Below, one piece after another: positions 47,967 through 56,232 of a DNA stretch of 64,000 nucleotides. A program made the translations under genes and the position numbers. Within the stretch, counting starts at the first letter, position 1. Every line of letters begins with the position of its first letter. Source of the stretch: Streptococcus pacificus (lineage in GTDB: Bacteria; Bacillota; Bacilli; Lactobacillales; Streptococcaceae); the NCBI RefSeq assembly GCF_016481305.1, contig NZ_JAENBO010000001.1, forward strand, positions 434,001 through 498,000. The letters are read 5' to 3'. The notes beneath the pieces were generated by a model. It searched no databases. It saw only the letters and a list, made by a program, of their open reading frames with translations, and was not told the DNA's origin.

Positions 47967-49575
47967 ATGGTAATTGATTCCAAAATCTTTTCTTGATGCG
48001 TAAGTGTAAGAATAAAAGCAAAGGCATAATAACAATCATATTAATAATGCTTATTGCTAGTGGGTCATAAATCCTACTAAAATGAACTTCAGCCATGATT
48101 AGTACAGCACCAAGAATAAAATTGCCAAAAATGATTCCGACAGTTAACCATTTTCCTCTTCCTCTAGAAAATAATTGTGTAATATTTTGCCAATTAAGTG
48201 ATAATAGTTTATAGTCCCTTTGATAAAGCCATTCGCTACTTAAATAGGATGATAATAAAAGTCCCATAAGAAAGAAGAGATATAGCATAATTGGGATATG
48301 TAAAAAAACGAAAGCAACAATAGTATAAACAATTAATGGAATGGAAAGCTGGAGGAGTAGAAGTGAGTAGAATTTTTGTTTAAGAAAGAATGAAAAACTT
48401 AATGGTAAGGTTTTAATAAAGTGAAAGTTTTCGCGTTCTAAAGACATTGCTACCCCAATAAAACTAGAAGGCGATGAGGTAAAGTTACCTAAAATAACAC
48501 CAAATAGAAAGGCTATACCAAAATAGCTTAGACTAAAAGATAAATTATAACCGGCACTTTCATAGTTAAATAATGGTCTTAAGAAAGAAAATGGTAAAAG
48601 AATTGGGATCAAAAAACTTTGAACAATTAAAGTACCGTTGATAATAGTTGAAAAATGGTGTTTTAGTAATAAAATGTTTGCATCTGAAACATTTTTTGGT
48701 TTTCTTTTTTTAGTCTTAGAGCTTTTTTGTAAGTCAATGCTTTTTAATTGTTCGATATAATTAGGAATGATATTCTTTTTGATATATAGCATCAAACCTA
48801 ACAGTAACACAAAGCCTAACCAAAAATTTATTAGACTAGAAAAGCTAAATGGATTAACAACCACATCGTAAAATCCTCTAAAGTAAGGGATATTAGGGAA
48901 TAAATTTGTGCTATTTTCTATCGTAATTTGAGCACTCACATTTTGAATCATAATGACCATTGTTAAAGAAATAATGGTAGAAACAATCATAATAGTCGTT
49001 GAAATAAATTTTTTGTAGGGACTTTCAACGAGAATGTTACCAGTCAAATTAATGAGAATAATGGCGATAGAATTTATGAGTAGAATTAATACAAAAAATA
49101 ATAAGATGGCAAGAAGTATACCTATGATGAAGCCAAATCTTTGTCCAAAAGCAATACAAAACAAAGCAAAAAGTGGCATTAAAAACATGAGTGAATTGCC
49201 TTGAGACGATAATAGTTTAGCGAGATAAACTTCTTGGGACTTGATTGGTAAAGGTAAATAGAGGTCACTATCTTTACTATCATAAAAAACAGAAAAAAGT
49301 GTTGAAAAGCCTTGAATAATAGAAATCAGTGAAAAAACAGCGACTTGAATAGAAAATAAACCTGTATGAACCCTATAATCAATACCAATAAAAAGATAGA
49401 GGAGAATAAAAGAAAAAATGACCATTCCTAGTAGTTGTTGTTGCATCATTTTCTTATAAACAGAAATTTTTTTATCGGGATATTTTTTTTGTTTATTTCT
49501 TAAAGCAGTGGCAGCTTGAGGATTAGTGTAAAGAATATTAATTTTTATGAGTTCCCAAATGTTTGACCAGTTCAT
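47965..49575 (-). CDS. ABC-2-type exporter permease
   Basis: 536 aa membrane protein. A cytoplasmic N-terminus (1-50, MNWSNIWELIKINILYTNPQ) leads into about ten or more helices in two clusters: 53-245 and 300-530. No solute-binding domain. Paired by an ATGA overlap with the ATPase gene upstream. Substrate unknown; efflux of a peptide, lipid or drug is possible. The upstream palindromic operator suggests inducible expression. Confidence 0.85.
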   Translation of the reverse strand: MNWSNIWELIKINILYTNPQAATALRNKQKKYPDKKISVYKKMMQQQLLGMVIFSFILLYLFIGIDYRVHTGLFSIQVAVFSLISIIQGFSTLFSVFYDSKDSDLYLPLPIKSQEVYLAKLLSSQGNSLMFLMPLFALFCIAFGQRFGFIIGILLAILLFFVLILLINSIAIILINLTGNILVESPYKKFISTTIMIVSTIISLTMVIMIQNVSAQITIENSTNLFPNIPYFRGFYDVVVNPFSFSSLINFWLGFVLLLGLMLYIKKNIIPNYIEQLKSIDLQKSSKTKKRKPKNVSDANILLLKHHFSTIINGTLIVQSFLIPILLPFSFLRPLFNYESAGYNLSFSLSYFGIAFLFGVILGNFTSSPSSFIGVAMSLERENFHFIKTLPLSFSFFLKQKFYSLLLLQLSIPLIVYTIVAFVFLHIPIMLYLFFLMGLLLSSYLSSEWLYQRDYKLLSLNWQNITQLFSRGRGKWLTVGIIFGNFILGAVLIMAEVHFSRIYDPLAISIINMIVIMPLLLFLHLRIKKRFWNQLP

Positions 49576-50318
49576 TTAGACACACCTGCCTCTTGTTTGC
49601 CATTTTTTCCGGCAAGTTCAAGATAAATAGCTTCAAGATCCTTGTCGGGATGATTTTCTTTTAATTCAGATAAGGTGCCAACAAAAATTAACTTTCCTTT
49701 TCTTAGAATACCAATGCGATCACAAAGTTGTTCAGCGACGGACAAAACATGCGTTGAAAAAAGAACGGTATTACCTTCTTTGGCATGTTTTTTCATCATT
49801 TCTTTTAAATCAAAGGATGCTTGAGGGTCAAGACCAGTTAAAGGCTCATCTAGAATCCAAATATCAGGATTCGGAATCAGTGCACCAATAATCATCGCTT
49901 TTTGTCGCATCCCGTGAGAGAAGCTGTCGATGGTTTCATGTTGCTTGTCAGAAATATCAAAAATGTTAGTTAACTCGCTAATTCTGTTTTCGGTGACATC
50001 ATCAGGAACACCATAAATTTTAGCAATAAAATGCCAATATTCATTAGCTGATAAACTCAGAAAAATATCTGGAGAGTCTGCGACATAGGCAATTTTTTTC
50101 TTTATCTCGTCTCGGTTTTCGTCAAGAGATAAATTATCGACTAAAATTTTTCCGTAACTTGGCTCGATAATAGAGGTTAAAAGGCTTATGGTTGTGGTTT
50201 TACCAGCACCATTGTGACCGATTAATCCAAAAATTTCACCATCATTAATGGTTAAATTGAGGTCGCTTAGTGCGTCAAAATCACCGTAACGTTTTGTGAT
50301 GTGATCAAAAGTAATCAT
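49572..50318 (-). CDS. ABC exporter ATP-binding protein
   Basis: 248 aa. Walker A GLIGHNGAGKTT (near 31-42), a signature DSFSHGMRQKAMIIGALI (SHGMRQK in place of the usual SGGQ), Walker B IWILDEPLTGLD and the H-loop STHVLSVAEQLC. This is the CcmA/EcsA-like exporter class. GAAAGGATTG gives the ribosome binding site. First gene of a two-gene operon whose core promoter is filled by an inverted repeat. Confidence 0.92.
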   Translation of the reverse strand: MITFDHITKRYGDFDALSDLNLTINDGEIFGLIGHNGAGKTTTISLLTSIIEPSYGKILVDNLSLDENRDEIKKKIAYVADSPDIFLSLSANEYWHFIAKIYGVPDDVTENRISELTNIFDISDKQHETIDSFSHGMRQKAMIIGALIPNPDIWILDEPLTGLDPQASFDLKEMMKKHAKEGNTVLFSTHVLSVAEQLCDRIGILRKGKLIFVGTLSELKENHPDKDLEAIYLELAGKNGKQEAGVSK

Positions 50319-50349
50319 TTATGACAATCCTTTCAAATTATTCAGAATT

Positions 50350-50379
50350 ATTGTACTGTAGGTATAGTACAAAAGTCAA
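50350..50379 (-). promoter_or_regulatory. ABC exporter promoter with an internal palindromic operator
   Basis: On the minus strand: -35 TTGACT (50374-50379), 18-base spacer, -10 TACAAT (50350-50355). An inverted repeat, TTGTACTGTA (50351-50360) and TATAGTACAA (50363-50372), two-base centre and one mismatch, occupies the spacer and the -10. This is the layout of a repressor operator. The TGTACT/AGTACA core resembles sites of GntR (YtrA-type) repressors; no such regulator is in the window. Confidence 0.65.
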
Positions 50380-50413
50380 GTGAAAACGGGATTAATCATT
50401 AATTTAAAAGAAA

Positions 50414-50435
50414 AAAGGGACTTGTTAGTCCCTTT
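50414..50435 (-). terminator. Terminator of the PAS-like gene
   Basis: AAAGGGAC (50414-50421) pairs with GTCCCTTT (50428-50435). On the minus strand it is followed by TTTT. Confidence 0.8.
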
Positions 50436-50436
50436 G

Positions 50437-51168
50437 TTATAGATCAAAGTCATCATTTTTAATAGAGGCACCTGAGGTCACATCTGACCAAGGCACAATG
50501 GCTTGACCTGTTTCATTTAGATAATTTTTAAGAATTGGTTTTAAATCAAGAACATTTTCAACTATTCCTTGATAACGCTTATTTTCATCGTAAAGTCCTT
50601 GAAAATGCTGTATTAACATTTTTTCAGAGGTCATTGTTGGAATCGTTAAAGTAAAGGAATGGCTTGCTGATTTTTTAACCTCATCAACAATCCAATCGTC
50701 AATCGCTTCCTTTGGCTGACTCTCAATAGAAAATTCATTATCGGCTTTATGATTACTGTAGTCAAGCCTGTTGTTCTCGTCATAAATAGAAAGATTATAG
50801 GGCAAGTGCTCCAAAAGAGTTTTTTGCAGTTGACTTAAAAATAAGAAAAGGCGATTACTGATTAAAAGAATACTCTCTGGATTTATAAACGCTTCAGAAA
50901 GGTTCGAAATATAAACAACATTATTGCCATGAATCGGTTTTTCACTAAATATAAAAGAAGGTAAATCAGCATCCATACTTGAAAAAGCTAATAAGCCATC
51001 ATAATTCTTTTTGGCTAAGACATTTTCAAGAACTTCGTGTCTTACATCTAGTAGTTCAATACGACAGATAGCTGAAAAGGAGTCTGCAAGTCTTTCAAAA
51101 AATTTTTGATGATGTAAAGAATTGCTCTCACTGTCCCAAACAGCTAATAGATAAAGTTTTTTAATCAT
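50437..51168 (-). CDS. Conserved protein with PAS-like C-terminal region, divergent from adh
   Basis: 243 aa, soluble. The N-terminal half (about 1-100) resembles a flavodoxin/NADPH-FMN-reductase-like alternation (KKLYLLAVWDSESNS at the start, VVYISNLSEAF near 84), though no flavin motif is certain. Residues about 118-235 look PAS-like (LEHLPYNLSIYDENNRLDYS, then VENVLDLKPILKNYL). It ends VPWSDVTSGASIKNDDFDL. No helix-turn-helix or enzymatic motif is recognised. The promoter TTGATT-17-TATGAT ends only six bases before the ATG and there is no Shine-Dalgarno, so the mRNA may be leaderless. Rex-type operators lie just upstream, hinting at redox-linked expression. Confidence 0.75.
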   Translation of the reverse strand: MIKKLYLLAVWDSESNSLHHQKFFERLADSFSAICRIELLDVRHEVLENVLAKKNYDGLLAFSSMDADLPSFIFSEKPIHGNNVVYISNLSEAFINPESILLISNRLFLFLSQLQKTLLEHLPYNLSIYDENNRLDYSNHKADNEFSIESQPKEAIDDWIVDEVKKSASHSFTLTIPTMTSEKMLIQHFQGLYDENKRYQGIVENVLDLKPILKNYLNETGQAIVPWSDVTSGASIKNDDFDL

Positions 51169-51174
51169 ACTTTT

Positions 51175-51203
51175 ATCATAATCACTTATGAGTAAAAAAT
51201 CAA
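51175..51203 (-). promoter_or_regulatory. Promoter predicting a leaderless mRNA for the PAS-like gene
   Basis: Minus strand: -35 TTGATT (51198-51203), 17-base spacer, -10 TATGAT (51175-51180). The start ATG begins at 51168, about where transcription should begin. Confidence 0.45.
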
Positions 51204-51221
51204 CAGGAAAGTTTATTTAGT

Positions 51222-51239
51222 TTGTTAACTAGTTAACAA
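51222..51239. promoter_or_regulatory. Rex-type operator 1 (perfect palindrome)
   Basis: TTGTTAACTAGTTAACAA, an 18-bp perfect palindrome matching the TTGTTAAn4TTAACAA form of Rex sites; symmetry extends to 20 bp (51221-51240). It lies between the divergent PAS-like gene and adh, centred near -71 relative to the predicted adh transcript start. Confidence 0.7.
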
Positions 51240-51243
51240 AAAG

Positions 51244-51261
51244 TTGTTAAAAACATCACAA
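51244..51261. promoter_or_regulatory. Rex-type operator 2
   Basis: TTGTTAA (51244-51250), four bases, then ATCACAA (51255-51261), one base from the TTCACAA half-site. Centre-to-centre distance to operator 1 is 22 bp, about two helical turns. It ends six bases before the adh -35. Confidence 0.55.
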
Positions 51262-51267
51262 TTCTCT

Positions 51268-51295
51268 TTGACTTTTAAAATAAGAGAAGTATAAT
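51268..51295 (+). promoter_or_regulatory. adh promoter
   Basis: -35 TTGACT (51268-51273), 16-base spacer, -10 TATAAT (51290-51295). The predicted transcript start is near 51302. Confidence 0.75.
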
Positions 51296-51300
51296 AATAT

Positions 51301-51314
51301 TGAAAACGATTTCA
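51301..51314 (+). promoter_or_regulatory. cre site (CcpA operator) at the adh transcript start
   Basis: TGAAAACGATTTCA matches the TGWNANCGNTNWCA cre consensus at all specified positions and overlaps the predicted +1, the usual position for CcpA repression. Confidence 0.7.
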
Positions 51315-51357
51315 CAAAATGAAATTTCTCAAAATAAAATAGATAAAGGAGAGCAAA

Positions 51358-52374
51358 ATGAAAGCTGTCGTTGTTAATCAAGCATCAAATGGTGTTGAGG
51401 TTGTCAGCCACGAGTTACCAAAAATTGGTCATGGTGAGGCCTTAGTTAAAGTTGAATATTGTGGTGTTTGCCATACGGATTTGCATGTTGCAAACGGTGA
51501 TTTTGGAAAAGTTCCAGGTCGTATTTTGGGACATGAAGGTATTGGTATTGTCACAGAGGTGGCTGATGATGTCACTTCTTTAAAAGTTGGTGATCGTGTG
51601 TCAATTGCCTGGTTCTTTGAAGGATGTGGGCACTGTGAATATTGTACAACTGGCCGTGAAACACTTTGTCGTTCAGTTAAAAATGCTGGTTATAGTGTTG
51701 ATGGTGGTATGAGTGAGTATGCTGTAGTAACGGCTGATTATGCAGTTAAAGTGCCAGATGGTCTAGACCCAGCTCAAGCAAGTTCTATAACTTGTGCAGG
51801 TGTCACAACTTATAAGGCTATTAAAGAAGGAGGGGCGGCTCCAGGTCAATGGATTGCTATTTATGGGGCAGGAGGTCTTGGTAATTTAGCTATTCAATAC
51901 GCTAAAAAAGTTTTCAATGCACATGTGGTAGCTATTGATATTAACAATGATAAATTGGACCTAGCTAAACAAGTTGGAGCTGATTTAGTCGTTAACGGAA
52001 AAGAAATTGAAGATGTTGCAGGATTTATCCAAGAAAAAACAGGAGGATGTCATTCAGCAGTTGTTACTGCAGTTTCAAAAGTTGCCTTCAATCAAGCGGT
52101 TGATAGTGTTCGAGCAGGTGGGACAGTAGTTGCTGTTGGTTTACCTTCTGAAATGATGGATGTTTCCATTGTTAAAACGGTTTTAGACAGTATTAAAATT
52201 GTTGGGTCACTGGTTGGAACAAGAAAAGACTTAGAAGAAGCTTTCCAATTTGGTGCTGAAGGTCTTGTTGTACCAGTTGTTGAAAAATGTCCAGTTGTTG
52301 ATGCTCCTGCAATTTTTGATGAAATGGAAAAAGGATTAATTCAAGGACGTAAAGTTTTAGATTTTAGTTTATAA
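51358..52374 (+). CDS. adhP: Zinc-dependent alcohol dehydrogenase
   Basis: NAD-dependent alcohol/aldehyde interconversion in mixed fermentation. 338 aa medium-chain ADH. Catalytic zinc ligands Cys38 ([10 protein letters not shown]), His59 (LGHEG) and Cys146 ([12 protein letters not shown]). Structural zinc Cys90, 93, 96 and 104 (ECG... as GCGHCEYC). Rossmann motif [14 protein letters not shown] near 169. AAAGGAG precedes the ATG. Upstream Rex operators and a cre site indicate control by NADH/NAD balance and by carbon catabolite repression. adhP versus adhA naming is by similarity. Confidence 0.93.
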   Translation: MKAVVVNQASNGVEVVSHELPKIGHGEALVKVEYCGVCHTDLHVANGDFGKVPGRILGHEGIGIVTEVADDVTSLKVGDRVSIAWFFEGCGHCEYCTTGRETLCRSVKNAGYSVDGGMSEYAVVTADYAVKVPDGLDPAQASSITCAGVTTYKAIKEGGAAPGQWIAIYGAGGLGNLAIQYAKKVFNAHVVAIDINNDKLDLAKQVGADLVVNGKEIEDVAGFIQEKTGGCHSAVVTAVSKVAFNQAVDSVRAGGTVVAVGLPSEMMDVSIVKTVLDSIKIVGSLVGTRKDLEEAFQFGAEGLVVPVVEKCPVVDAPAIFDEMEKGLIQGRKVLDFSL

Positions 52375-52391
52375 ATTTTAAAATAATCTGT

Positions 52392-52422
52392 AAAAATGAT
52401 GGCATTTTGTCATCATTTTTTA
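52392..52422 (+). terminator. adh terminator
   Basis: AAAAATGATG (52392-52401) pairs with CATCATTTTT (52411-52420), followed by T. Confidence 0.8.
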
Positions 52423-52450
52423 ATTAAAATAATTGTTGATTTTATCTGTC

Positions 52451-52485
52451 TATGGTAACATAATTGAGATAGGAATTTTTCCTAT
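52451..52485 (+). promoter_or_regulatory. egtV promoter and adjoining inverted repeat
   Basis: An extended -10 (TATGG then TAACAT, ending about 52461) is followed, near the predicted +1, by ATAGGAA (52469-52475) and TTCCTAT (52479-52485): a perfect 7-bp repeat with a TTT centre. It lies ten bases before the ribosome binding site and could be an operator or a leader hairpin. Confidence 0.5.
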
Positions 52486-52507
52486 TTTCCTAACGAAAGG
52501 ATTAGAA

Positions 52508-53233
52508 ATGATAAAATTTAAAGACATCATTAAAAAGTATGATGACAATACGATTATTAATCATTTATCATTAACCATAGAACAAGGTGAAATCTTTGTT
52601 TTGGTTGGCCCAAGTGGCAGTGGTAAAACAACCTTATTAAAAATGATCAATCGCTTGATTGAACCTACTTCAGGCAGTATTTACTTTCAAGAGCAATTGA
52701 TACATGAACTTGTTCCGAGAGAATTAAGACTACAGATGGGCTATGTGTTGCAACAAATTGCTCTTTTTCCAAATATGACTGTTGCAGAAAATATTGGCCT
52801 AATCCCTGAAATGAAGGGCTGGTCTAAGAAAGAACGTCTTGAAAAAACAACACTTCTACTTGATAAAGTTGGTCTTTTAGCCAGTAAGTATTTAAAACGT
52901 TACCCGAGTGAACTTTCTGGTGGTGAACAACAACGTATTGGTATTTTAAGAGCCATTATCACCAATCCTAAAGTCTTGCTAATGGACGAGCCTTTTAGTG
53001 CCCTAGATCCCATTTCAAGAAAACAACTACAAGATTTAACGCTATCCTTACAAAAAGAATTTGGGATGACCGTTGTTTTTGTAACACATGATATTGATGA
53101 AGCGCTTCGTTTGGGTGATCGTATTGCTGTTTTAAATAAGGGAGAAATCGTTCAAGTAGGCGCACCTGAAGAATTGCTTGACTCCCCTAAGAATGACTTT
53201 GTCAAAAGTCTTTTTAAAGGAGGAAGATTATAA
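52508..53233 (+). CDS. egtV: Ergothioneine/quaternary-amine-type ABC importer ATPase (EgtV-like)
   Basis: 241 aa from ATG 52508 ([20 protein letters not shown]) with GAAAGGATT upstream. Walker [10 protein letters not shown] (near 36), signature [14 protein letters not shown], Walker [13 protein letters not shown]. Unlike glycine-betaine OpuAA-type ATPases it has no C-terminal CBS domains. With the adjoining permease-binding fusion, the pair matches the pneumococcal EgtUV system described as an L-ergothioneine importer; a choline/betaine role is the alternative. TAATG overlap with egtU. Confidence 0.85.
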   Translation: MIKFKDIIKKYDDNTIINHLSLTIEQGEIFVLVGPSGSGKTTLLKMINRLIEPTSGSIYFQEQLIHELVPRELRLQMGYVLQQIALFPNMTVAENIGLIPEMKGWSKKERLEKTTLLLDKVGLLASKYLKRYPSELSGGEQQRIGILRAIITNPKVLLMDEPFSALDPISRKQLQDLTLSLQKEFGMTVVFVTHDIDEALRLGDRIAVLNKGEIVQVGAPEELLDSPKNDFVKSLFKGGRL

Positions 53234-54756
53234 TGCCTTTAATTGACACTTTTAACGAAAGATTTTCTGATTGGACAAATGCACTGGTAGAACATCTACA
53301 AATTTCTTTATTGGCTTTGTTAATTTCTGTGTTCATTGCGGTTCCTTTAGCTGTTTTACTGGCAAAGAATAAAAAAGTATCTGAGCTCGTCTTACATATC
53401 GCTGGTATTTTTCAGACCGTACCTTCTTTAGCCCTTTTAGGCTTGTTTATTCCTTTTATGGGGATTGGAACGGTACCAGCTGTCTCAACCTTGATTATTT
53501 ATTCCTTGTTTCCAATCCTCCAAAATACGATTACGGCTTTAAGAGGAATTGATCCTAGCTTGAAAGAAGCAGCAACAGCGTTTGGGATGACACGTTGGGA
53601 GAAACTAAAGAAGTTTGAAATCCCAATCAGCATGCCTGTCATTATGTCTGGTATTAGAACATCTGCGGTTATGATTATTGGAACGGCGACTTTAGCTGCT
53701 CTTATCGGTGCAGGTGGTCTAGGATCGTTTATCCTACTTGGCATTGATAGAAATAATACCAGTCTCATCTTAATTGGTGCCTTATCATCAGCCTTTCTAG
53801 CCATTATCTTTAATCTCGTTTTAGGATATTTAGAAAAAGCGAGATTAAGACGTATTATGGCTGTCTTTCTTGCCATGATTGTAGGTTTGGTTATTAGTTT
53901 TTTACCAGACTTACACATGATGCCAAATCAAAATCAAAAAGAGATTATTATTGCTGGGAAATTGGGACCAGAACCCGAAATCCTCAGTAATATGTACAAA
54001 GAATTAATTGAAGATAAATCAGATATCACAGTTACTCTAAAACCTAATTTTGGGAAAACAACGTTTTTATATGAAGCTTTAAAATCGGGTGATATCGATG
54101 CCTATGTTGAGTACACAGGAACTGTGACATCAAGCCTTTTAAAAAATCCTGTCGAAGTTTCAAATGATCCAGATGAAGTCTACGAACTGGCTAAAACAGA
54201 AATCAATAAGCAAGATCAACTCGCTTATTTAAAACCAATGCTCTTTCAAAACACGTACGCTTTAGCGGTTACAAGAGATTTAGCTGAAAAGTATGACTTA
54301 AAAACGATTTCTGATTTGAATAAAGTTGGCCCAGAAGTTGTAGCTGGATTTACACTGGAGTTTAACGATCGTGAGGATGGCTATAAGGGACTCCAATCCT
54401 TATATGGCTTGAACTTAAATGTTAAGACAATGGAGCCAGCTCTTCGTTATCAAGCAATTTCTTCAGGAGATATCCAGATAATGGATGCTTACTCAACCGA
54501 CAGTGAAATTAAAGAGTTTGATCTCGTCTTATTAAAAGATGACAAACAGCTTTTCCCTCCTTATCAAGGAGCACCGCTTCTTAGAAATGATGTTCTAGAA
54601 AAATATCCTGAACTCAGAGCTATTTTTGAGGAACTCTCTGGCAAAATTACTGAAGAAGAAATGAGTGAGATGAATTATCAAGTGAAAGCTCAAGGCAAAT
54701 CTGCCAAAGAAGTTGCACACGACTATCTCGTTAGCCATCAATTGATTTCAGAATAA
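53233..54756 (+). CDS. egtU: Permease fused to substrate-binding protein (EgtU-like)
   Basis: 507 aa. Residues about 1-215 are a ProW-like permease with five to six helices and the EAA loop [20 protein letters not shown] (near 112-131). After a last membrane segment (near 207-225) an extracellular OpuC/ProX-like binding domain (about 235-507) follows. [39 protein letters not shown] and [13 protein letters not shown] are its conserved blocks. The fusion architecture and these motifs fit EgtU. Substrate binding would occur outside the membrane and needs experimental proof here. Confidence 0.85.
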   Translation: MPLIDTFNERFSDWTNALVEHLQISLLALLISVFIAVPLAVLLAKNKKVSELVLHIAGIFQTVPSLALLGLFIPFMGIGTVPAVSTLIIYSLFPILQNTITALRGIDPSLKEAATAFGMTRWEKLKKFEIPISMPVIMSGIRTSAVMIIGTATLAALIGAGGLGSFILLGIDRNNTSLILIGALSSAFLAIIFNLVLGYLEKARLRRIMAVFLAMIVGLVISFLPDLHMMPNQNQKEIIIAGKLGPEPEILSNMYKELIEDKSDITVTLKPNFGKTTFLYEALKSGDIDAYVEYTGTVTSSLLKNPVEVSNDPDEVYELAKTEINKQDQLAYLKPMLFQNTYALAVTRDLAEKYDLKTISDLNKVGPEVVAGFTLEFNDREDGYKGLQSLYGLNLNVKTMEPALRYQAISSGDIQIMDAYSTDSEIKEFDLVLLKDDKQLFPPYQGAPLLRNDVLEKYPELRAIFEELSGKITEEEMSEMNYQVKAQGKSAKEVAHDYLVSHQLISE

Positions 54757-54772
54757 AAATAATAAATGAAAA

Positions 54773-54852
54773 CAGTCATTAACTAACTTATTTTGATGAC
54801 TGGAAATACTTTAAAAGTATGAAGCTAAGAATTTTTTTCTTGGCTTTTTATT
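54773..54852 (+). terminator. Two hairpins after egtU
   Basis: CAGTCAT (54773-54779) pairs with ATGACTG (54796-54802). Then AAGCTAAGAA (54822-54831) pairs with TTCTTGGCTT (54837-54846), followed by a T-rich tail; the second is the better terminator. The 54757-54930 gap contains nothing else that I recognise. Confidence 0.65.
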
Positions 54853-54930
54853 TGTCTTTACAATTAGTCTAAAAATGATAAACTAGTAAAAGCATAACAA
54901 GTCTATAATATATAAAAATGGTAGGTAAGC

Positions 54931-56091
54931 ATGCTTAAAAAACGACGACAGCAATATTTTAGTTATTTTCTTATGTATAACTTTTATTTTTTAGCCTGGT
55001 CTCTATTTTCGACCTTAATTTCAGTTTATCTTTTAAATAGTGGGTTTAGACCTAGCCAAGTATCAATGGTTGTTTCAATGTCGTTTTTGGCTTCAATGAT
55101 AGGACAACCCTTTATTGGCTATCTTAATGACCGTTACAACAATAAAAAAGTCATTCTAACCTTGTTTTCTCTTTCAATTTTTGGAGGCGTTGGCATGCTG
55201 TTAGCAGACAATATCTGGGTGATTACACTTTGTTATAGCTGGGTTTTACTCACCTTAAATGGAAACAGTCCAGCGCTTGAACATATTGCAGCTACCGGCC
55301 AATTCCCTTATGGCAGGATTAGAATTTGGGGAACGATTGGTTTTGCAACAGGGGCTCAATTAGCAGGATTCTTGTATGATCAAATTGCGCCAAAGTCGAT
55401 TTTTATCGCTTTTCTTATTGGTATTGGTCTTTCTTTTATTGGTGTTTTAGGCATACCAATTGCTAATGAACATAAAAACCATGACAATTCCCAAAAACTA
55501 AGACCAACTGTACTTTTTTATAACAAGCCCTTTCTACGTTATTTATTAGTGTCGGCTCTTGTGTCTGGTGTCATGATGTCAGGTCACACCTTTGTTCCAG
55601 CACTATTACAAGATAGTGGTTTGTCTGTTGGGCATGCCTCAACGGTTGTTGCCATTGCGGTTATCTGTGAAGCACCTCTCATCTTTTTCTCTTATTATTT
55701 CATGGATAAGTACACTAGTAAAACGCTTCTTTTTTTACCAATCCTATTATTTGGATTGCAGTATAGTGTTTATGCGCTTAACATTGGCATTTTTTCTAAA
55801 ATCATTGTCACTTTATTAGCTAAACATACAGGCTCCATGCTGTTCATCATGGTTAATCTTAAAATTATTTCCTCATTAGTTGATAAAAAAATAGTTATCA
55901 CGGCATTAGCAGTCGCACAAACGGTCTTGAGTTTATCATCTATCGTTTTTCAAAATATTATCGGTTTTATTTTAGATTACTCTAGTTATGAAGTGATGGC
56001 ATGGTTTTTAGTGGCAACGCTAATTCTAGCTTTTATTTTAGTTAAAATAATACCTCTTCCAGATGGTAAAGAACAACAATTATTTAGTTAA
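54931..56091 (+). CDS. MFS transporter (sugar-efflux/LacY-like class)
   Basis: 386 aa with about 12 membrane helices, starting MLKKRRQQYFSYFLMYNFYF. The MFS motif A-like loop is GYLNDRYNNKKVIL (near 66-79), and RIRIWGTIGFATGAQLAGFL (near 130-149) resembles the MFS_1_like/sugar-efflux class. Has its own -10 (TATAAT at 54904-54909) and a strong terminator. Substrate unknown. Confidence 0.85.
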   Translation: MLKKRRQQYFSYFLMYNFYFLAWSLFSTLISVYLLNSGFRPSQVSMVVSMSFLASMIGQPFIGYLNDRYNNKKVILTLFSLSIFGGVGMLLADNIWVITLCYSWVLLTLNGNSPALEHIAATGQFPYGRIRIWGTIGFATGAQLAGFLYDQIAPKSIFIAFLIGIGLSFIGVLGIPIANEHKNHDNSQKLRPTVLFYNKPFLRYLLVSALVSGVMMSGHTFVPALLQDSGLSVGHASTVVAIAVICEAPLIFFSYYFMDKYTSKTLLFLPILLFGLQYSVYALNIGIFSKIIVTLLAKHTGSMLFIMVNLKIISSLVDKKIVITALAVAQTVLSLSSIVFQNIIGFILDYSSYEVMAWFLVATLILAFILVKIIPLPDGKEQQLFS

Positions 56092-56096
56092 AAAGT

Positions 56097-56126
56097 ACTC
56101 TTAGGAAAATTCCTAAGAGTTTTTAT
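56097..56126 (+). terminator. Terminator after first MFS gene
   Basis: ACTCTTAGGA (56097-56106) pairs perfectly with TCCTAAGAGT (56111-56120) around AAAT, then T5. Confidence 0.88.
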
Positions 56127-56186
56127 TAAATAATCATTTAACTTTATATAAGTATTGTCTTAATTTTATTAAAATGATATCATCTA

Positions 56187-56217
56187 ATTAAACAAATGTT
56201 TAATATTCTGATATAAT
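56187..56217 (+). promoter_or_regulatory. MFS-ArsR operon promoter with palindromic operator
   Basis: ATTAAACA (56187-56194) and TGTTTAAT (56197-56204) form a perfect 8-bp inverted repeat with a two-base centre. It covers the -35 position and upstream spacer of an extended -10 promoter, TG-A-TATAAT (TATAAT 56212-56217). The ArsR-family regulator encoded two genes in is the natural candidate to bind it. Confidence 0.6.
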
Positions 56218-56232
56218 GTTAAAGGAGTACTT

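Noticed and set aside
53499-53918. 139-codon open frame opposite egtU
   Set aside because: Antisense to conserved permease codons, and the basic, low-complexity translation looks like a shadow of a hydrophobic gene.
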